NCBI GenBank assembly: GCA_016791105.1
Contig: JAEUNM010000069.1
Span: 1-64,000 of the forward strand
From: Rhodocyclaceae bacterium
Lineage (GTDB): Bacteria; Pseudomonadota; Gammaproteobacteria; Burkholderiales; Rhodocyclaceae
Direction: 5' to 3'
Length of the DNA stretch: 64,000 nt
The notes under the pieces were generated by a model that saw only the letters and a program-made list of their open reading frames with translations, was not told where the DNA came from and did not search any database. Below, one piece after another: positions 46,401-56,487 of the stretch. The position numbers and the translations under genes are program-made. The stretch's first letter is position 1, and every line of letters begins with the position of its first letter.

Positions 46401-47793
46401 CGGCCTGTTTGCGCTCGCTCACGTCGCGCCAGGCCACGAACAGAACGGGTTGTTGGTCGAGTTGCAGGCGCGATAGCGACACTTCGGCCCAAAATAGTTC
46501 GCCGTCGCAACGGCGGTGCACCCACTCCGAGCGGCTGCGGCCGGTTTGCATTGCCTCGTCAATCAAGGGAGGCAATTCCGCACTGGAAACCCGGCCATCG
46601 GGCTGGAATTCCGGCCAGTAAGTTTCCAGGGAAGCACCGACTATCCGGTTGCGTGGTGCGCGTAGCGTGGCTTCGGCCGCGCTGTTGCAGTCGATCACGG
46701 TTTTGTCGGCAAGACCGACCAGGAAATACGCGTCGGGCGATTCTTCGAACAGTTTGAAATAACGCTGGTTGAGCCCTTCAATTTGGTCCAGCGCACGCTT
46801 GTGCAGCGCTTCGCTGCGGGTAAGCCGCGCCAGGCTTATGCCAACCACTACGAGAAAGACGGTGATCAGTCCCAGCGATCTCAAGGCCTCACGCCGCCAT
46901 CCGGCAAGCACTTCTTCAACGGAAAATCCCGCCAGCACTATGAACGGATATTTACTCAGGCGCCGGAAGCTGACTATGCGCGTCGTTCCGTCGGCGGTAA
47001 GGATGTCCTGCAGCGAACCTTCATTGACTCCGCGCTCGAGCATGCCGCGTATGGGACTGTTCGGCGGCAGGGGGGTGTTCATGAGCTTGGGATTCATGGG
47101 CAGGCGGAACACCATGTTGGTGTTGTCGGCGTGCCGGATGACCAGCGCGGCGCCGCCGGGCAATTTAAGTCTGGACAGCAGCTTTTCTTCGATACCCAGA
47201 TCGAACAGCACGGTGGCAGCGCCGGCAAATTCGCCGGCCTCATTGCGCAGGGCCCGCGTCACGGCAAGCGACCAACGCCCGTTGGTGCGGGCCAGCAACG
47301 CGTCCGAATAGGCCAGCCGCTGCGCGGGATGGTCGCGCACCTCGTTGAAATGGGCGCGATCCGCCACATTGACGCCCTGGGCATCCGGATCGGAGGAATA
47401 GAGCAGATCGCCCTTGGCGTCAAAAATGGTGGTTTTCGACAGTTCCTCCGCATTTTCTATCATGCGCTGCAGGCGCAGCCTGACGCGCTCGCGGTTCGCC
47501 GGTACGGCCGCCTGATGCAGAATTTCCCTGGGAAATTCGTGGTCCAGCACATCCAGCACCATGTCTATGCGGTCCAGGGTCTGGTTGAACCGCGATGCGA
47601 GCAGGGTAACCAGATTCTGGCTGTCCTCACCCGCGTTGGTACGCACCGCGCGGTAGGACTGCCACTGGAAATAGGCCGTCACACCGATCACCACGGCAGC
47701 CAGCAGCGCGACGATCAGGTGCATCGGATAGCGGGCACGGAATGGCAAGGCGCTGCCCTCAGCCAGACTGATGCCGCTCGCGGCTGGCGGCAA
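43414..47793 (-). CDS. Cache/multi-PAS hybrid sensor histidine kinase
   Basis: A 1,459-aa inner-membrane sensor. TM1 (about 24-43) and TM2 (about 308-328) flank a periplasmic Cache-like domain (DAKGDLLYSSDPDAQG, DRAHFNEVRDHP, LARTNGRWSLAVTR). About five PAS modules follow (for example YFKLFEESPDAYFLV, YEILFSGSPDAYVLV, LEGTDVGTWEWN). Then come HisKA with His998 in MSHEIRTPMNGI, HATPase (VANAIKFTARG, FGGTGLGLSIV) and a receiver with Asp1292 in VLMDMQMPEMDG. The C-terminal 75 residues form a helical domain of HPt-like size but lack an HxxKG phospho-His motif. The two tandem PAS domains at the front are near-duplicates. It is coupled by ATGA to the downstream hybrid kinase. The stimulus is unknown; Cache domains usually bind small extracellular molecules. 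Confidence 0.9.
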   Translation of the reverse strand: MPPAASGISLAEGSALPFRARYPMHLIVALLAAVVIGVTAYFQWQSYRAVRTNAGEDSQNLVTLLASRFNQTLDRIDMVLDVLDHEFPREILHQAAVPANRERVRLRLQRMIENAEELSKTTIFDAKGDLLYSSDPDAQGVNVADRAHFNEVRDHPAQRLAYSDALLARTNGRWSLAVTRALRNEAGEFAGAATVLFDLGIEEKLLSRLKLPGGAALVIRHADNTNMVFRLPMNPKLMNTPLPPNSPIRGMLERGVNEGSLQDILTADGTTRIVSFRRLSKYPFIVLAGFSVEEVLAGWRREALRSLGLITVFLVVVGISLARLTRSEALHKRALDQIEGLNQRYFKLFEESPDAYFLVGLADKTVIDCNSAAEATLRAPRNRIVGASLETYWPEFQPDGRVSSAELPPLIDEAMQTGRSRSEWVHRRCDGELFWAEVSLSRLQLDQQPVLFVAWRDVSERKQAVQQISELKERYEILFSGSPDAYVLVEFDTGRIVDCNRAAEAMLHGRREQIIGRTVIDISPPTQPDGRPSSQSGPEHIRRSQESERHYFEWVHRRIDGTDFWADVTVSRLPYKGGLVLMGAWRDITARKLADQAMRELQETYQQFFEVNTAIKLIIDPHDGKIIQANRAAAEFYGYPLETLVQMNIAQINCLAPEEVAREMDTAAQLHRRYFNFRHRLASGEIRDVEVYSGPATIHGRTLLISIIHDVTERHALERANQQLRQLLDYSPDFIFSADMKRRPLYQNLGATQLIGLPAATDLTQYGMRRVYPDWAYDKVMHRGLPEALQEGYWRGETALQHVDGREIPVDQQLFVFKDTTGKPTSMATIMRDLTEYRGVLTELGTERRRLRDILEGTDVGTWEWNVATGETVFNERWADIIGYRLDEISPVSIATWIRFAHPDDLERSNRLLGEHFAGKLSHYECEVRMRHKDGRWVWLLDRGRVSSWTADGKPLLMSGTHQDISQIKQTEADLIAARDEAQTANIAKSRFLATMSHEIRTPMNGILGMAQMLMLPDMPEAQRKDYARTILNSGQTLLTLLNDILDLSKIEAGKLQLDAQVFDPAQVVHEVSALFRGAADAKGLHIDAQWEGEAGLRFRSDAYRIRQMLSNLVANAIKFTARGSILVTALVAGEDGEGAMLEFAVTDTGIGVPADLQGELFVPFSQADNSITRRFGGTGLGLSIVKTLAQLMGGGVGIESAAGEGSRFWFRIRAERFAASDDARHADRSAAHPDGVRFAGTVLIVEDNPTNQRVVHSMLQRLGVRTRVATNGREALEVLAACPDIDLVLMDMQMPEMDGCAATEQIRARELEAEQARRPVIAMTAHAFEDDRARCFAAGMDEFLSKPVMLDSLKSVLAKWLPARAGADSATHPPATTATRAVDHERLRALVEALLPLLDRNKFDAIDRFEDMLSLLHDTEAAAEFAAIRPFVSDLQFAAAARRLREIAATRGWQLELQ

Positions 47794-48527
47794 AATTGTT
47801 CATTCGTTTGAATCCTTTCTGAAACTGGATGAACCCGAGCGCTTTCCTTCCGGCGACCGTCAGGCCGACGGCGCTGGGCGCTGCCACGGGCTCGGCCGCA
47901 GAGCGCGCAATTGGCGCGTCCATTGCGGCAAGGTCAAGTGTGCCTGCAGGGCTTTCGCGGCGATCCCCGGGTTATCGGCAAAATGCGCGCCTAATTTGAA
48001 TGTTGGCCGCCAATGTGCTGGGGGCGAGGCGGCCATGGCGTAAAAGTTCTTCCGCTACTCAGGCCGGCGCGCAGCCAAAACGGCTGCTTCGCTGCCATAC
48101 GCAGGATTATTTCTTCCCGCGTGCTCAGGCGTGGCAGTGGTGCGCAATGGCGGCCGCGGCGGCAGCGCGGCACTGTGTCCAGGGATGCGCGCCCGATAAC
48201 TTGTCGACCTGGACCGGGCCAGGGAGTGCGATCGGGCAATCCGCCTGGCCGCTACGCCGCCAGCGTGCAAAAGAAGCGCTATGAAAGCGGCCGGGAAAGG
48301 CGCGCTTTCAGCAAAAATCGGCTAGCGGAAGCGCGAAGAAATGGAGCGGGTGTTACGTCGACAAAATCTGAACGGATGCAGATTTGCCAGGACGCAAGAA
48401 ACTGCGTGCGCGTACTCGCGCGCGCTCAGTCGTAGAAAAGTGAGCGAATAGTCTGGGTTGGCACGGCCGGGCGCCCGCCTGGGCTTGCCCGGCCGCGCCC
48501 GTGCCTGGCGCCGGCGCGAAGGCCGCT
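47794..48527. other. Intergenic stretch between ftsZ and the sensor kinase, no gene recognised
   Basis: About 730 bases. Open frames on both strands are short, Arg/Ala-rich and lack domains. GC-rich inverted sequences just after the ftsZ stop (around 48465-48515, GGCACGGCCGGGC with imperfect complement GCCCGGCCGCGCCCGTGCC) may form a stem, but no T-run follows. lpxC, common here in proteobacteria, is absent. Confidence 0.4.
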
Positions 48528-49703
48528 TCAGTCGGCCTGTTTGCGCAGGAAAGCGGGAATGTCGAGCATGTCCACACCGCTCGAACGCATGGCCTCTACC
48601 GTGACCGATGCCGAGCGATTGGCGCGCTGGGTACGAATGACCGCCGGTACGTCAAGGGCGTGATAATCCACCGCCGGCGCGCCGTGCATGCTGTCCGTTC
48701 CGGTGCGGCGCGTTTCCAGCACCGTCATGGTCGGTTTGGCGGCCACACGCTGTATGCCGAGGCCAGTGGCAACCACGGTGACACGCAGGTCGTCGCCCAT
48801 TTCTTCGTCGAACACGGCGCCGAATATCACCGTGGAATCTTCCGCGGCGAATTCGCGTATGGTGGACATGACCTCATTGACTTCCTTCATCTTGAGCGAG
48901 GTGGAGGCGGTAATGTTCACCAGTACGCCGCGCGCGCCAGACAAATGCACGCCTTCCAGCAACGGGCTGGCAACGGCCTGTTCGGCCGCGATGCGCGCAC
49001 GATCGACGCCGCTCGCGCAGGCCGAACCCATCATGGCCATGCCCATTTCGCTCATGACGGTTTTCACGTCCTGGAAGTCCACATTGACCAGGCCGGGGAA
49101 ATTGATGATTTCGGCGATGCCGCCCACCGCGTTGTGCAGCACGTTATCGGCGGCGCGGAACGCATCTTTCATGCTGATGTCGTCGCCGAGCACTTCCATC
49201 AGCTTGTCGTTAAGTATCACGATGAGCGAATCGACGCGCTGCGACAGTTCTTCTATGCCGGCCATGGCGGCAGACATGCGCTTGCCTTCGAATGCAAACG
49301 GCTTGGTGACGACAGCCACGGTCAGGATGCCCAGTTCGCGTGCGATTTCGGCCACCACGGGGGCCGCGCCGGTGCCGGTGCCGCCACCCATGCCGGCGGT
49401 AATGAACACCATATTGGCGCCGCGCAGCGCATCGGCGATGCGCTCGCGCGCTTCTTCGGCGGCGGAACGGCCGGCATCCGGCTTGGCGCCGGCGCCCAGG
49501 CCGGACTCACCAAGCTGCAGTTTCAACGGCGCCGCATTGCGGTGCAGGGCTTGCGCATCCGTATTTGCGCATATGAACTCCACGCCATTTACGCCGCAGC
49601 GAATCATGTGGTCGACCGCGTTGCCGCCGGCGCCACCTACCCCGATAACCTTGATGATGGTACTAACGGACACGCTGGGTTCCTTGTCGATAATTTCAAA
49701 CAT
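48528..49703 (-). CDS. ftsZ: Cell division GTPase FtsZ
   Basis: A 391-aa tubulin homologue that polymerises into the Z-ring at midcell. The nucleotide site shows GVGGAGGNAV (21-30) and the signature GGGTGTG (106-112); the T7 synergy loop is NVDFQD (207-212). The C-terminus DIPAFLRKQAD is the conserved tail that binds FtsA and ZipA. The ATG at 49703 (MFEIIDKE) matches other FtsZ starts; the frame is open further upstream but without homology. It is the last gene of the dcw cluster here, 165 bases after ftsA, with a candidate promoter of its own in that gap. Length is normal. Confidence 0.97.
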   Translation of the reverse strand: MFEIIDKEPSVSVSTIIKVIGVGGAGGNAVDHMIRCGVNGVEFICANTDAQALHRNAAPLKLQLGESGLGAGAKPDAGRSAAEEARERIADALRGANMVFITAGMGGGTGTGAAPVVAEIARELGILTVAVVTKPFAFEGKRMSAAMAGIEELSQRVDSLIVILNDKLMEVLGDDISMKDAFRAADNVLHNAVGGIAEIINFPGLVNVDFQDVKTVMSEMGMAMMGSACASGVDRARIAAEQAVASPLLEGVHLSGARGVLVNITASTSLKMKEVNEVMSTIREFAAEDSTVIFGAVFDEEMGDDLRVTVVATGLGIQRVAAKPTMTVLETRRTGTDSMHGAPAVDYHALDVPAVIRTQRANRSASVTVEAMRSSGVDMLDIPAFLRKQAD

Positions 49704-49801
49704 GCTCGCCTCCATGGATGCACCTGCCAGTTGCCGGACTTGCGGTCCGCCATACAGCCCCCCAGGCAGGCACCACAAACGGTAGTGGTACAGTGCCCAG
49801 T

Positions 49802-49829
49802 GTAATACTAAATGTATTGCTGCTCACAA
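49802..49829 (-). promoter_or_regulatory. Candidate promoter for ftsZ
   Basis: In the AT-rich gap between ftsA and ftsZ, the minus strand reads TTGTGA (49829-49824), a 16-nt spacer, then TATTAC (49807-49802), about 100 nt before the ftsZ ATG. The match to sigma70 consensus is moderate. Extra ftsZ promoters inside the dcw cluster are common in proteobacteria. Confidence 0.35.
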
Positions 49830-49868
49830 AAATTTTACCTTTTTTTGTAACACGCTTAGTTTCCGGAT

Positions 49869-51101
49869 TCAGAAATTCTTCTCGAACCATGCACGCATCC
49901 GCCCGAGCACTTGTTTGACGTTGCGCGTATCGCGCGCAACCATGCCGCGGCGGCGCTGCTGCGCGCCTTCGAGCACCAGGCCCATTGCCGTCGCATAACG
50001 CGGATGCCCCAGCACGTCGGCCAGATTACCCTTGTAATTGGGAACGCCCACGCGCACCGGCATGTGAAATATTTCCTCGGCCAGTTCACTCATGCCTGAC
50101 ATTACCGCGCTGCCGCCGGTGAGTACCACGCCGGAAGACAACAGTTCTTCATAACCGCTGCGGCGCAGTTCGGCATGTACCAGTTCGTATAGTTCCGATA
50201 CGCGCGGCTCTATGACTTCCGCCAGCGCCTGGCGCGACAGTTTGCGCGGACCGCGGTCGCCTATGCCGGGCACTTCCACCATTTCTTCCGGATCGGCCAG
50301 GCGCGACATGGCGACGCCGAAGCGCACTTTAATGTCTTCGGCTTCGGCCGTCGGCGTGCGCAGTGCCATTGCAATGTCATTGGTGATCTGGTCACCGGCG
50401 ATGGGGATTACCGCGGTATGGCGTATCGCGCCTTGCGTAAAGATGGCGATATCGGTGGTGCCGCCGCCTATGTCCACCAGACAGACGCCCAAATCCTTTT
50501 CGTCTTCGGACAGTACCGCGTCGCTGGAGGCGAGTGGTTGCAGCACCAGATCGGTTACTTCGAGGCCGCAGCGGCGCACGCATTTGATGATGTTCTGCGC
50601 CGCCGACACGGCGCCGGTCACGATATGCACTTTCACTTCGAGCCGCACGCCGCTCATGCCTATCGGTTCGCGCACCCCGTCCTGTCCGTCGATGATGAAT
50701 TCCTGCGTCAGGATGTGGAGGATTTGCTGGTCGGCCGGAATCGGCATCGCGCGCGCGGTTTCGATCACGCGCTCGACGTCGCTGGGTGCGACCTCCTTGT
50801 CCTTGATCGCCACCATGCCGTTCGAATTGAAGCTGCGGATGTGGCTGCCGGCGATGCAGGTATAAACCTGACTTACCTTGGCGTCGGCCATCAGTTCCAC
50901 ATCCTGGATCACGCGCGACACGCCATCCACGGTGGATTCGATATTGACCACCACGCCCTTCTTGAGACCTTTGGAATCCTGATTGGACAAACCCAGAATT
51001 TCGAGCCGGCCGTCGTCGGCAAGTGCCGCGACGATCGCCACGATTTTGGAAGTGCCTATGTCCAACCCGACGATGAGGTCCTTGCCCTCCCTGGCCATCA
51101 T
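49869..51101 (-). CDS. ftsA: Cell division protein FtsA
   Basis: A 410-aa actin-like ATPase that tethers FtsZ filaments to the inner membrane and recruits later division proteins. Actin-fold motifs are visible: GLDIGTSKIVAIVA (phosphate 1), DIGGGTTDIAIF (phosphate 2) and TGGSAVMSGM (adenosine). The C-terminal LGRMRAWFEKNF is the amphipathic membrane-targeting helix. Two ATG codons in a row start the gene; the first overlaps the ftsQ stop (ATGA). Standard length and position between ftsQ and ftsZ. Confidence 0.96.
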   Translation of the reverse strand: MMAREGKDLIVGLDIGTSKIVAIVAALADDGRLEILGLSNQDSKGLKKGVVVNIESTVDGVSRVIQDVELMADAKVSQVYTCIAGSHIRSFNSNGMVAIKDKEVAPSDVERVIETARAMPIPADQQILHILTQEFIIDGQDGVREPIGMSGVRLEVKVHIVTGAVSAAQNIIKCVRRCGLEVTDLVLQPLASSDAVLSEDEKDLGVCLVDIGGGTTDIAIFTQGAIRHTAVIPIAGDQITNDIAMALRTPTAEAEDIKVRFGVAMSRLADPEEMVEVPGIGDRGPRKLSRQALAEVIEPRVSELYELVHAELRRSGYEELLSSGVVLTGGSAVMSGMSELAEEIFHMPVRVGVPNYKGNLADVLGHPRYATAMGLVLEGAQQRRRGMVARDTRNVKQVLGRMRAWFEKNF

Positions 51102-51880
51102 TTTTCCTTGTTTCTGACCGCCGCGCCCCCGGCGACGCGCGCGGCAAATCCGTTCGGATAACGTAAATCCACGTAGGCGATACCGGGTCCCAGTTTTTCG
51201 ACGACCTGTTCGCGCACCGCTGCGAAACGCGTCAGGCGTTCCGCCAGCGGCGCCTTCGACTGATCGCGCCCCAAATCGATATTCAGTCCGTCGTCCAGTT
51301 CCATGCGCCAGGCCTGGCGCGTGGATAAGTCCAGACGGCGTATGCTGCGGCCCTTGGCGCGCAGGATGGATGAAAATTCGTCGTAACGTTTCAGCATGAG
51401 TGCCGACGTGCCCTCCGGACCCGTAAATAGCGGCAAGCTGTTTTCATAGGCGGCAGCGAATACCTCGCCCTCGCGGTTCACCAGCAGCGATTCGGTGCCG
51501 GGGTCGCGCCAGCGCGCGCGCGCACTATGTTCCTGCAGGCTGATTTCGAGCCGGCCCGGCCACACACGGCGCACTTCGGCACGGCGCACCCAGGGCAGGC
51601 GCTCCAGCGCGGCGCGCACGCGATCCAGACTGACAGTGAAAAAATTACCGTCCGCGCCCAGGCGCACGGCATATTCCAGTTGTGCCCGCGTCACCCGCGC
51701 CGGTTCGCTGGTGAGCACCATTTCGCGCAGCGGAAAAATCGGCAGGCGCGCGAGCCACACCACGCCCGCCAGTCCGAGCGCGGCCACCGCGCCTACGGTC
51801 AGCAGATCGGCGATGGCGACCAGTACCTGGGGCCGGTCCCAGATGCCGAAAGATCGCGTGACGCGCTTCGCTTTAGCCAA
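51098..51880 (-). CDS. ftsQ: Cell division protein FtsQ
   Basis: A bitopic inner-membrane protein of the FtsQLB complex. One transmembrane helix ([20 protein letters not shown]) precedes the POTRA domain ([20 protein letters not shown]) and the beta domain with [19 protein letters not shown]. The start is uncertain. I prefer TTG at 51880, which gives MAKAKRV and overlaps the ddlB stop by 8 bases. An ATG at 51937 lies further inside ddlB and would add a Cys/Trp-containing stretch not expected for FtsQ. With the TTG start it is 260 aa, typical for the family. Confidence 0.87.
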   Translation of the reverse strand: MAKAKRVTRSFGIWDRPQVLVAIADLLTVGAVAALGLAGVVWLARLPIFPLREMVLTSEPARVTRAQLEYAVRLGADGNFFTVSLDRVRAALERLPWVRRAEVRRVWPGRLEISLQEHSARARWRDPGTESLLVNREGEVFAAAYENSLPLFTGPEGTSALMLKRYDEFSSILRAKGRSIRRLDLSTRQAWRMELDDGLNIDLGRDQSKAPLAERLTRFAAVREQVVEKLGPGIAYVDLRYPNGFAARVAGGAAVRNKEK

Positions 51881-52781
51881 TTTGCGCAAGCTCCAGTATG
51901 CGCAGGCACAAATCTTCAAAACCGATGCCGGCGGCACGCGCCGACATGGGCACCAGCGAATGCCCGGTCATGCCGGGCGAGGTATTCATTTCCAGCAGCC
52001 AGGGCCGCTTATCGGCATCCAGCATGAGGTCGGTGCGGCCCCAGCCGCGGCAGCCCAGGAGCGCGCCGGCACGCAACACCAGTTCGCGCAGCGCGGTTTC
52101 GGTCGCCTCGTCTAGTCCGCTCGGGCAGTGATAGCGCACGCTGTCGGTGAAATATTTGTTCTGATAGTCGTAATTGCCTTGCGGCGCTTCGATGCGAATC
52201 AAGGGCAGCGCGGTGTCGCCCAGAAAGGGCGCAGTCAGTTCCTGGCCGGCGATAAATTGTTCCGCCAGCACCAGCGCGTCGTGGCCCGCCGCACTGGCAT
52301 AAGCTTCGGCCAAGTGTTCCACGCGCTCGATTTTTGCCACCCCTACGCTGGAACCTTCGCGCGCCGGCTTGATGAACAGGGGCATGCCCAGCTCACGCGC
52401 CAGCGCCTGCCAGTCGGTATTGGCATCGACGATGCGGTATTGCGGTGTGGGCAGTCCGGCCGACTGCCAGATCATTTTCGTGCGCCATTTATCCATGGCG
52501 ATGGCCGAAGCCATCACGCCGCTGCCGGTATAAGGCAGGCCCAGAATATCCAGCACCCCCTGCAGGGTTCCGTCCTCGCCGCCGCGCCCGTGCAAGGCGA
52601 TGAAACAGCGCGCGTAGCCCAGCTCGCGCAATGCGCAGGGCGAGGTCGCGGCCGGGTCGAAAGCATGCGCATCGACACCGCGCGCGCGCAAGGCATTGAG
52701 CACCGCGGTACCGCTCATGAGGGATATTTCGCGTTCGGCGGAACTGCCGCCCATCAATACCGCGACCTTACCGAAATTCAT
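51873..52781 (-). CDS. ddlB: D-alanine--D-alanine ligase
   Basis: A 302-aa ATP-grasp ligase making the D-Ala-D-Ala dipeptide used by MurF. Motifs: [17 protein letters not shown] at the N-terminus, [46 protein letters not shown] and [17 protein letters not shown]. The ATG at 52781 overlaps the murC stop (ATGA). The long open frame upstream of it is antisense-like sequence inside murC. murB, often found between murC and ddlB, is not here. Confidence 0.95.
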   Translation of the reverse strand: MNFGKVAVLMGGSSAEREISLMSGTAVLNALRARGVDAHAFDPAATSPCALRELGYARCFIALHGRGGEDGTLQGVLDILGLPYTGSGVMASAIAMDKWRTKMIWQSAGLPTPQYRIVDANTDWQALARELGMPLFIKPAREGSSVGVAKIERVEHLAEAYASAAGHDALVLAEQFIAGQELTAPFLGDTALPLIRIEAPQGNYDYQNKYFTDSVRYHCPSGLDEATETALRELVLRAGALLGCRGWGRTDLMLDADKRPWLLEMNTSPGMTGHSLVPMSARAAGIGFEDLCLRILELAQIG

Positions 52782-54175
52782 GCTGCCGCTCCCTGCGCGA
52801 GCTTGCCGGGCACACCGCCTATGGAACCGGCCCCCATGGTGAGTACGACGTCGCCGTCGCGCGCAAAATCGAGTATGGCCTGCGGCATGAGCGCGATATC
52901 CTCGACGAATACCGGCTCCACCTTGCCCGCCACGCGCAGCGCGCGCGCCAGGGCGCGGCCGTCGGCGGCCACGATGGGCGCCTCGCCGGCGGCATAGACA
53001 TCGCCCAGCAAGAGCGCGTCGACCCCGGACAGCACGCGCACGAAATCTTCGAAACAATCGCGCGTGCGCGTATAGCGGTGCGGCTGGAATGCCAGCACGA
53101 TGCGGCGGCCGGCGAACGCGCCGCGCGCGGCTTCGAGCGTGGCGGCCATTTCCGCCGGGTGGTGGCCATAGTCATCCACCAGTGTGAAACTGCCGCCGTT
53201 CGGCAGTGCGATGTCGCCATAGCGCTGGAAGCGCCGGCCCACACCTTTGAACTCGGCCAGGGCGCGCTGGATGGCGGCGTCCGGCACGCCGACTTCGGTC
53301 GCCACCGCGATGGCCGCCAGCGCATTTTTCACGTTGTGCAGGCCGGGCAGATTCAGTTCCACCGGCATGCGGGTGGTGCTGCCATTCACGCGCACGCAGT
53401 CGAACAGCATGCGGCCGGATGCGGCGCGCACGTTTTCGGCGCGCACCGAAGCCGCGCCGTCGGTGCCGTAAAGAATGATCTGTTTGCTCACGAAGGGCGC
53501 GATTTCGCGCACGTGCTGGTCATCCGAGCACAACACGGCGACGCCGTAAAACGGCAGGCGGTTGGCAAAATCCACGAAAGCCTGGCGCAGGCGCGTAAAG
53601 TCGTGGCCGTAAGTGTCCATGTGGTCGGCGTCGATATTGGTCACCACGGCGATGACCGGCGTCAGATACAGAAAAGACGCATCCGATTCGTCGGCCTCGG
53701 CCACCAGAAATTCCCCGCTTCCCAGGCGCGCATTGGCGCCGGCCGCATTCAGGCGGCCGCCGATCACGAAAGTCGGGTCCATGCCGCCTTCGGCGAGACA
53801 GCTCGCGACGAGCGAAGTGGTGGTGGTTTTGCCGTGCGTCCCGGCCACTGCGACGCCTTGTTTGAGGCGCATCAGTTCCGCCAGCATCATGGCGCGCGGC
53901 ACCAGCGGAATGTGCGCGGCGCGCGCCGCCTGCACTTCCGGATTGTCGCCGGCCACCGCGGTGGATACCACCACGGCATGGGCGCCAGCCACGTTTTCGC
54001 GCGTATGGCCCTGAAATATCGTGGCGCCCAAAGCGCTCAGGCGGCGCGTCACGGCGTTGTCGGACAGATCCGAGCCGCTGATGCGATAACCCTGATTGAG
54101 CAGCACTTCGGCGATGCCGCTCATGCCGGCGCCGCCGATACCGACGAAATGGATATGTTTGACTTTATGTTTCAT
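52778..54175 (-). CDS. murC: UDP-N-acetylmuramate--L-alanine ligase
   Basis: A 465-aa cytoplasmic Mur ligase adding L-Ala to UDP-MurNAc. The N-terminal Rossmann region begins [17 protein letters not shown]; the ATP loop is GTHGKTTTT (112-120), with the MurC-specific His. Later blocks are [23 protein letters not shown] and [16 protein letters not shown]. It lies 66 bases after murG, one of the few real gaps in the cluster, and overlaps ddlB by ATGA. Confidence 0.96.
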   Translation of the reverse strand: MKHKVKHIHFVGIGGAGMSGIAEVLLNQGYRISGSDLSDNAVTRRLSALGATIFQGHTRENVAGAHAVVVSTAVAGDNPEVQAARAAHIPLVPRAMMLAELMRLKQGVAVAGTHGKTTTTSLVASCLAEGGMDPTFVIGGRLNAAGANARLGSGEFLVAEADESDASFLYLTPVIAVVTNIDADHMDTYGHDFTRLRQAFVDFANRLPFYGVAVLCSDDQHVREIAPFVSKQIILYGTDGAASVRAENVRAASGRMLFDCVRVNGSTTRMPVELNLPGLHNVKNALAAIAVATEVGVPDAAIQRALAEFKGVGRRFQRYGDIALPNGGSFTLVDDYGHHPAEMAATLEAARGAFAGRRIVLAFQPHRYTRTRDCFEDFVRVLSGVDALLLGDVYAAGEAPIVAADGRALARALRVAGKVEPVFVEDIALMPQAILDFARDGDVVLTMGAGSIGGVPGKLAQGAAA

Positions 54176-54241
54176 GTCCGCTCCCCGCCGCGGGCGCCGG
54201 CCAGCCGGTACTTATCGCGCGGATGCAATATCGATTTGCGT

Positions 54242-55324
54242 TCAGGCACGGCCGGCCCCCGTATCCGCACGCACAAAACCTGCGCAAATATCCGCCACGG
54301 CGCGCGCTGCCTGCGGCTTGGCGAGGGCACGCGCGCGTTCGGCCATGGCGCATAGCTTTTCGCGCGCGGCGTCCTGCAATAGTTGACCCAGCGCAGCCGG
54401 CGTCAAACCCTGCTGCGGGATGAGCCAGGCCGCACCGGCAGTGGACAAAAATTGCGCATTGGCGGTCTGATGGTCATCCACCGCATGCGGAAACGGCACC
54501 AGCACACTCGCCACGCCGGCCGCCGCCAGTTCCGCCACGGTGATCGCGCCGGCACGGCAAATGACCAGATCGGCATCGCGATAGGCGTCCGCCATGGCGT
54601 CTATGAAAGCCACCAATTCACCTTCGACGCCGGCCGCGGCATAAGCGGCGCGCAGTTGCGGCAGGTTGCGCTCGCCGGACTGATGCGTGACGCGCGGCCG
54701 CGCCTCGGGCGGGCACAGCGCCAGCGCGCGCGGCACGGCATCGTTCAAGGCCTGCGCACCCAGGCTGCCGCCCACCACCAGCACACGCAATGGACCGCTG
54801 CGGCCGGCATAGCGCTCGGCCGGCGGCGCCAGCGCGGCGATGTCGGCGCGCACCGGATTGCCCACCCAGGCGGCATTTTTCAGGACTTCCGGAAAGCCGG
54901 CCAAAATGCGGTCGGCCAGCGCAGCCAGCACGCGGTTGGCCATGCCGGCGATGGAATTCTGTTCGTGCAGCACCAGCGGCACGCCGCGCAGCACGGCCAT
55001 CATGGCGCCCGGAAAACTGATGTAGCCGCCCAGGCCCAGCACCACGTCCGGGCGCACCCGGCCGATGGCGCGGAAAGCCTGCAGAAAGGCGCGCAGCAAA
55101 CGGTAGGGCAGCAGCAACATGGCGGTCGCGCCCTTGCCGCGCAGGCCGGAAAATTCCAGCGCTTCGAGCGCGATGCCGCGCGGCGGCACGACACGGCCTT
55201 CCATGGACTGCGGGTTGCCCAGCCACACCACGCGCCAGCCGCGGGCGCGCAATTCGTCAGCCACCGCCAGGCCCGGAAAGATATGCCCGCCCGTGCCGCC
55301 GGCCATGATGAGCGCGCAACTCAT
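54242..55324 (-). CDS. murG: UDP-GlcNAc transferase MurG (lipid II synthesis)
   Basis: A 360-aa GT-B glycosyltransferase on the inner face of the membrane, converting lipid I to lipid II. The glycine-rich loop [19 protein letters not shown] starts the protein; a second loop is [13 protein letters not shown], and the UDP-GlcNAc site includes [16 protein letters not shown] and [14 protein letters not shown]. The ATG at 55324 ([10 protein letters not shown]) overlaps the ftsW stop (ATGA); the upstream in-frame extension has no homology. Confidence 0.95.
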   Translation of the reverse strand: MSCALIMAGGTGGHIFPGLAVADELRARGWRVVWLGNPQSMEGRVVPPRGIALEALEFSGLRGKGATAMLLLPYRLLRAFLQAFRAIGRVRPDVVLGLGGYISFPGAMMAVLRGVPLVLHEQNSIAGMANRVLAALADRILAGFPEVLKNAAWVGNPVRADIAALAPPAERYAGRSGPLRVLVVGGSLGAQALNDAVPRALALCPPEARPRVTHQSGERNLPQLRAAYAAAGVEGELVAFIDAMADAYRDADLVICRAGAITVAELAAAGVASVLVPFPHAVDDHQTANAQFLSTAGAAWLIPQQGLTPAALGQLLQDAAREKLCAMAERARALAKPQAARAVADICAGFVRADTGAGRA

Positions 55325-56487
55325 GCCGGCAGCCCCTTCATGAGCTGGCGGTTTTCCCAATCCACGCGCAGCACGATGCCCAGCGCGATGCAGTTGGCGA
55401 CGATGCCGGAGCCGCCGAAGCTCATGAGCGGCAGGGTGAGGCCTTTAGTGGGCAACAGCCCCATATTGACGCCCATATTGATGAAGGCCTGCACGCCCAG
55501 CCAGATGCCCACGCCTTGCGCCACCATGCCGGAATACACCCGGCCCAGCGTGATGGCCTGGCGGCCGATGGCAAACAGGCGCTGCACCACCAGCAGGAAC
55601 AGCAGCACGACCACCGCCACGCCGGCAAACCCCAGTTCTTCGGCGATCACCGCAAGCAAAAAATCGGTATGCGGCTCGGGCAGATAAAACAGCTTTTCGA
55701 CGCTGGCTCCCAGCCCCACCCCGGCCCATTCGCCGCGCCCGAATGCAATGAGCGCGTGCGATAACTGGTAACCCTTGCCGAATGGATCGTTTTCGAACGG
55801 ATCCATGAAACTGAACATGCGCGCGCGCCGGTAGGGCGACAGCCACACCAGCGCGACGAAGCCGATCACCAGCACCAGCGCGAGCAGCAGGAACAGGCGC
55901 AGATTGATGCCGCCCAGAAACAGGATGCCGAATGCAATGGCAACGATTACCACGAAGGCGCCGAAATCCGGCTCGCGCAGCAGCAGAAAGCCGACCAGCA
56001 GCATGACCATGGCCATGGGCAGAAAGCCGCGCTTGAACGAGCCTAAATCTTCCAGCTTGCGCACCGTATAGTCGGCTGCATACAACACGGCGAACAGCTT
56101 CATGAATTCCGACGGCTGCAGGTTCACCGGGCCCAGCGGCAGCCAGCGCCGCGCGCCATTCACTTCGCGCCCGATGTGCGGCACGATCACCAGGATGAGC
56201 AGCAGGCCGCCGGCCAGGAATACCCAAGGTGCAAATTGTTGCCAGGCGCGCAGGGGCAACTGAAAAGCCACCGCGCCGGCAATCAGCCCTATGCTCAGAA
56301 ATACCGCGTGGCGCACCAGAAAATAAGTTTCCTGATGCCCGGTAAAACGGCTGCCGCCGGCGGTCGCAATCGACGCCGAATACACCATCACCAGACCTAT
56401 CAACAGCAACACCAGCACCGGCCAGGCGAGCAGGCTGTCTATGTCGGCCGGCTGAGCCGGCGCACGCGCATAGCGATAGACGCTCAT
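55321..56487 (-). CDS. ftsW: SEDS peptidoglycan glycosyltransferase FtsW
   Basis: A 388-aa polytopic SEDS protein (about ten membrane helices) that polymerises septal glycan together with FtsI. Family blocks: [74 protein letters not shown] and [17 protein letters not shown]. It has ATGA overlaps with both murD and murG. Confidence 0.96.
   Translation of the reverse strand: MSVYRYARAPAQPADIDSLLAWPVLVLLLIGLVMVYSASIATAGGSRFTGHQETYFLVRHAVFLSIGLIAGAVAFQLPLRAWQQFAPWVFLAGGLLLILVIVPHIGREVNGARRWLPLGPVNLQPSEFMKLFAVLYAADYTVRKLEDLGSFKRGFLPMAMVMLLVGFLLLREPDFGAFVVIVAIAFGILFLGGINLRLFLLLALVLVIGFVALVWLSPYRRARMFSFMDPFENDPFGKGYQLSHALIAFGRGEWAGVGLGASVEKLFYLPEPHTDFLLAVIAEELGFAGVAVVVLLFLLVVQRLFAIGRQAITLGRVYSGMVAQGVGIWLGVQAFINMGVNMGLLPTKGLTLPLMSFGGSGIVANCIALGIVLRVDWENRQLMKGLPA

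Noticed and set aside
48501..49805. 434-codon plus-strand frame opposite ftsZ
   Set aside because: His/Gly-rich antisense frame; ftsZ on the other strand has all its signatures.
53078..54355. 425-codon plus-strand frame opposite murC
   Set aside because: Antisense shadow of murC; no domain.
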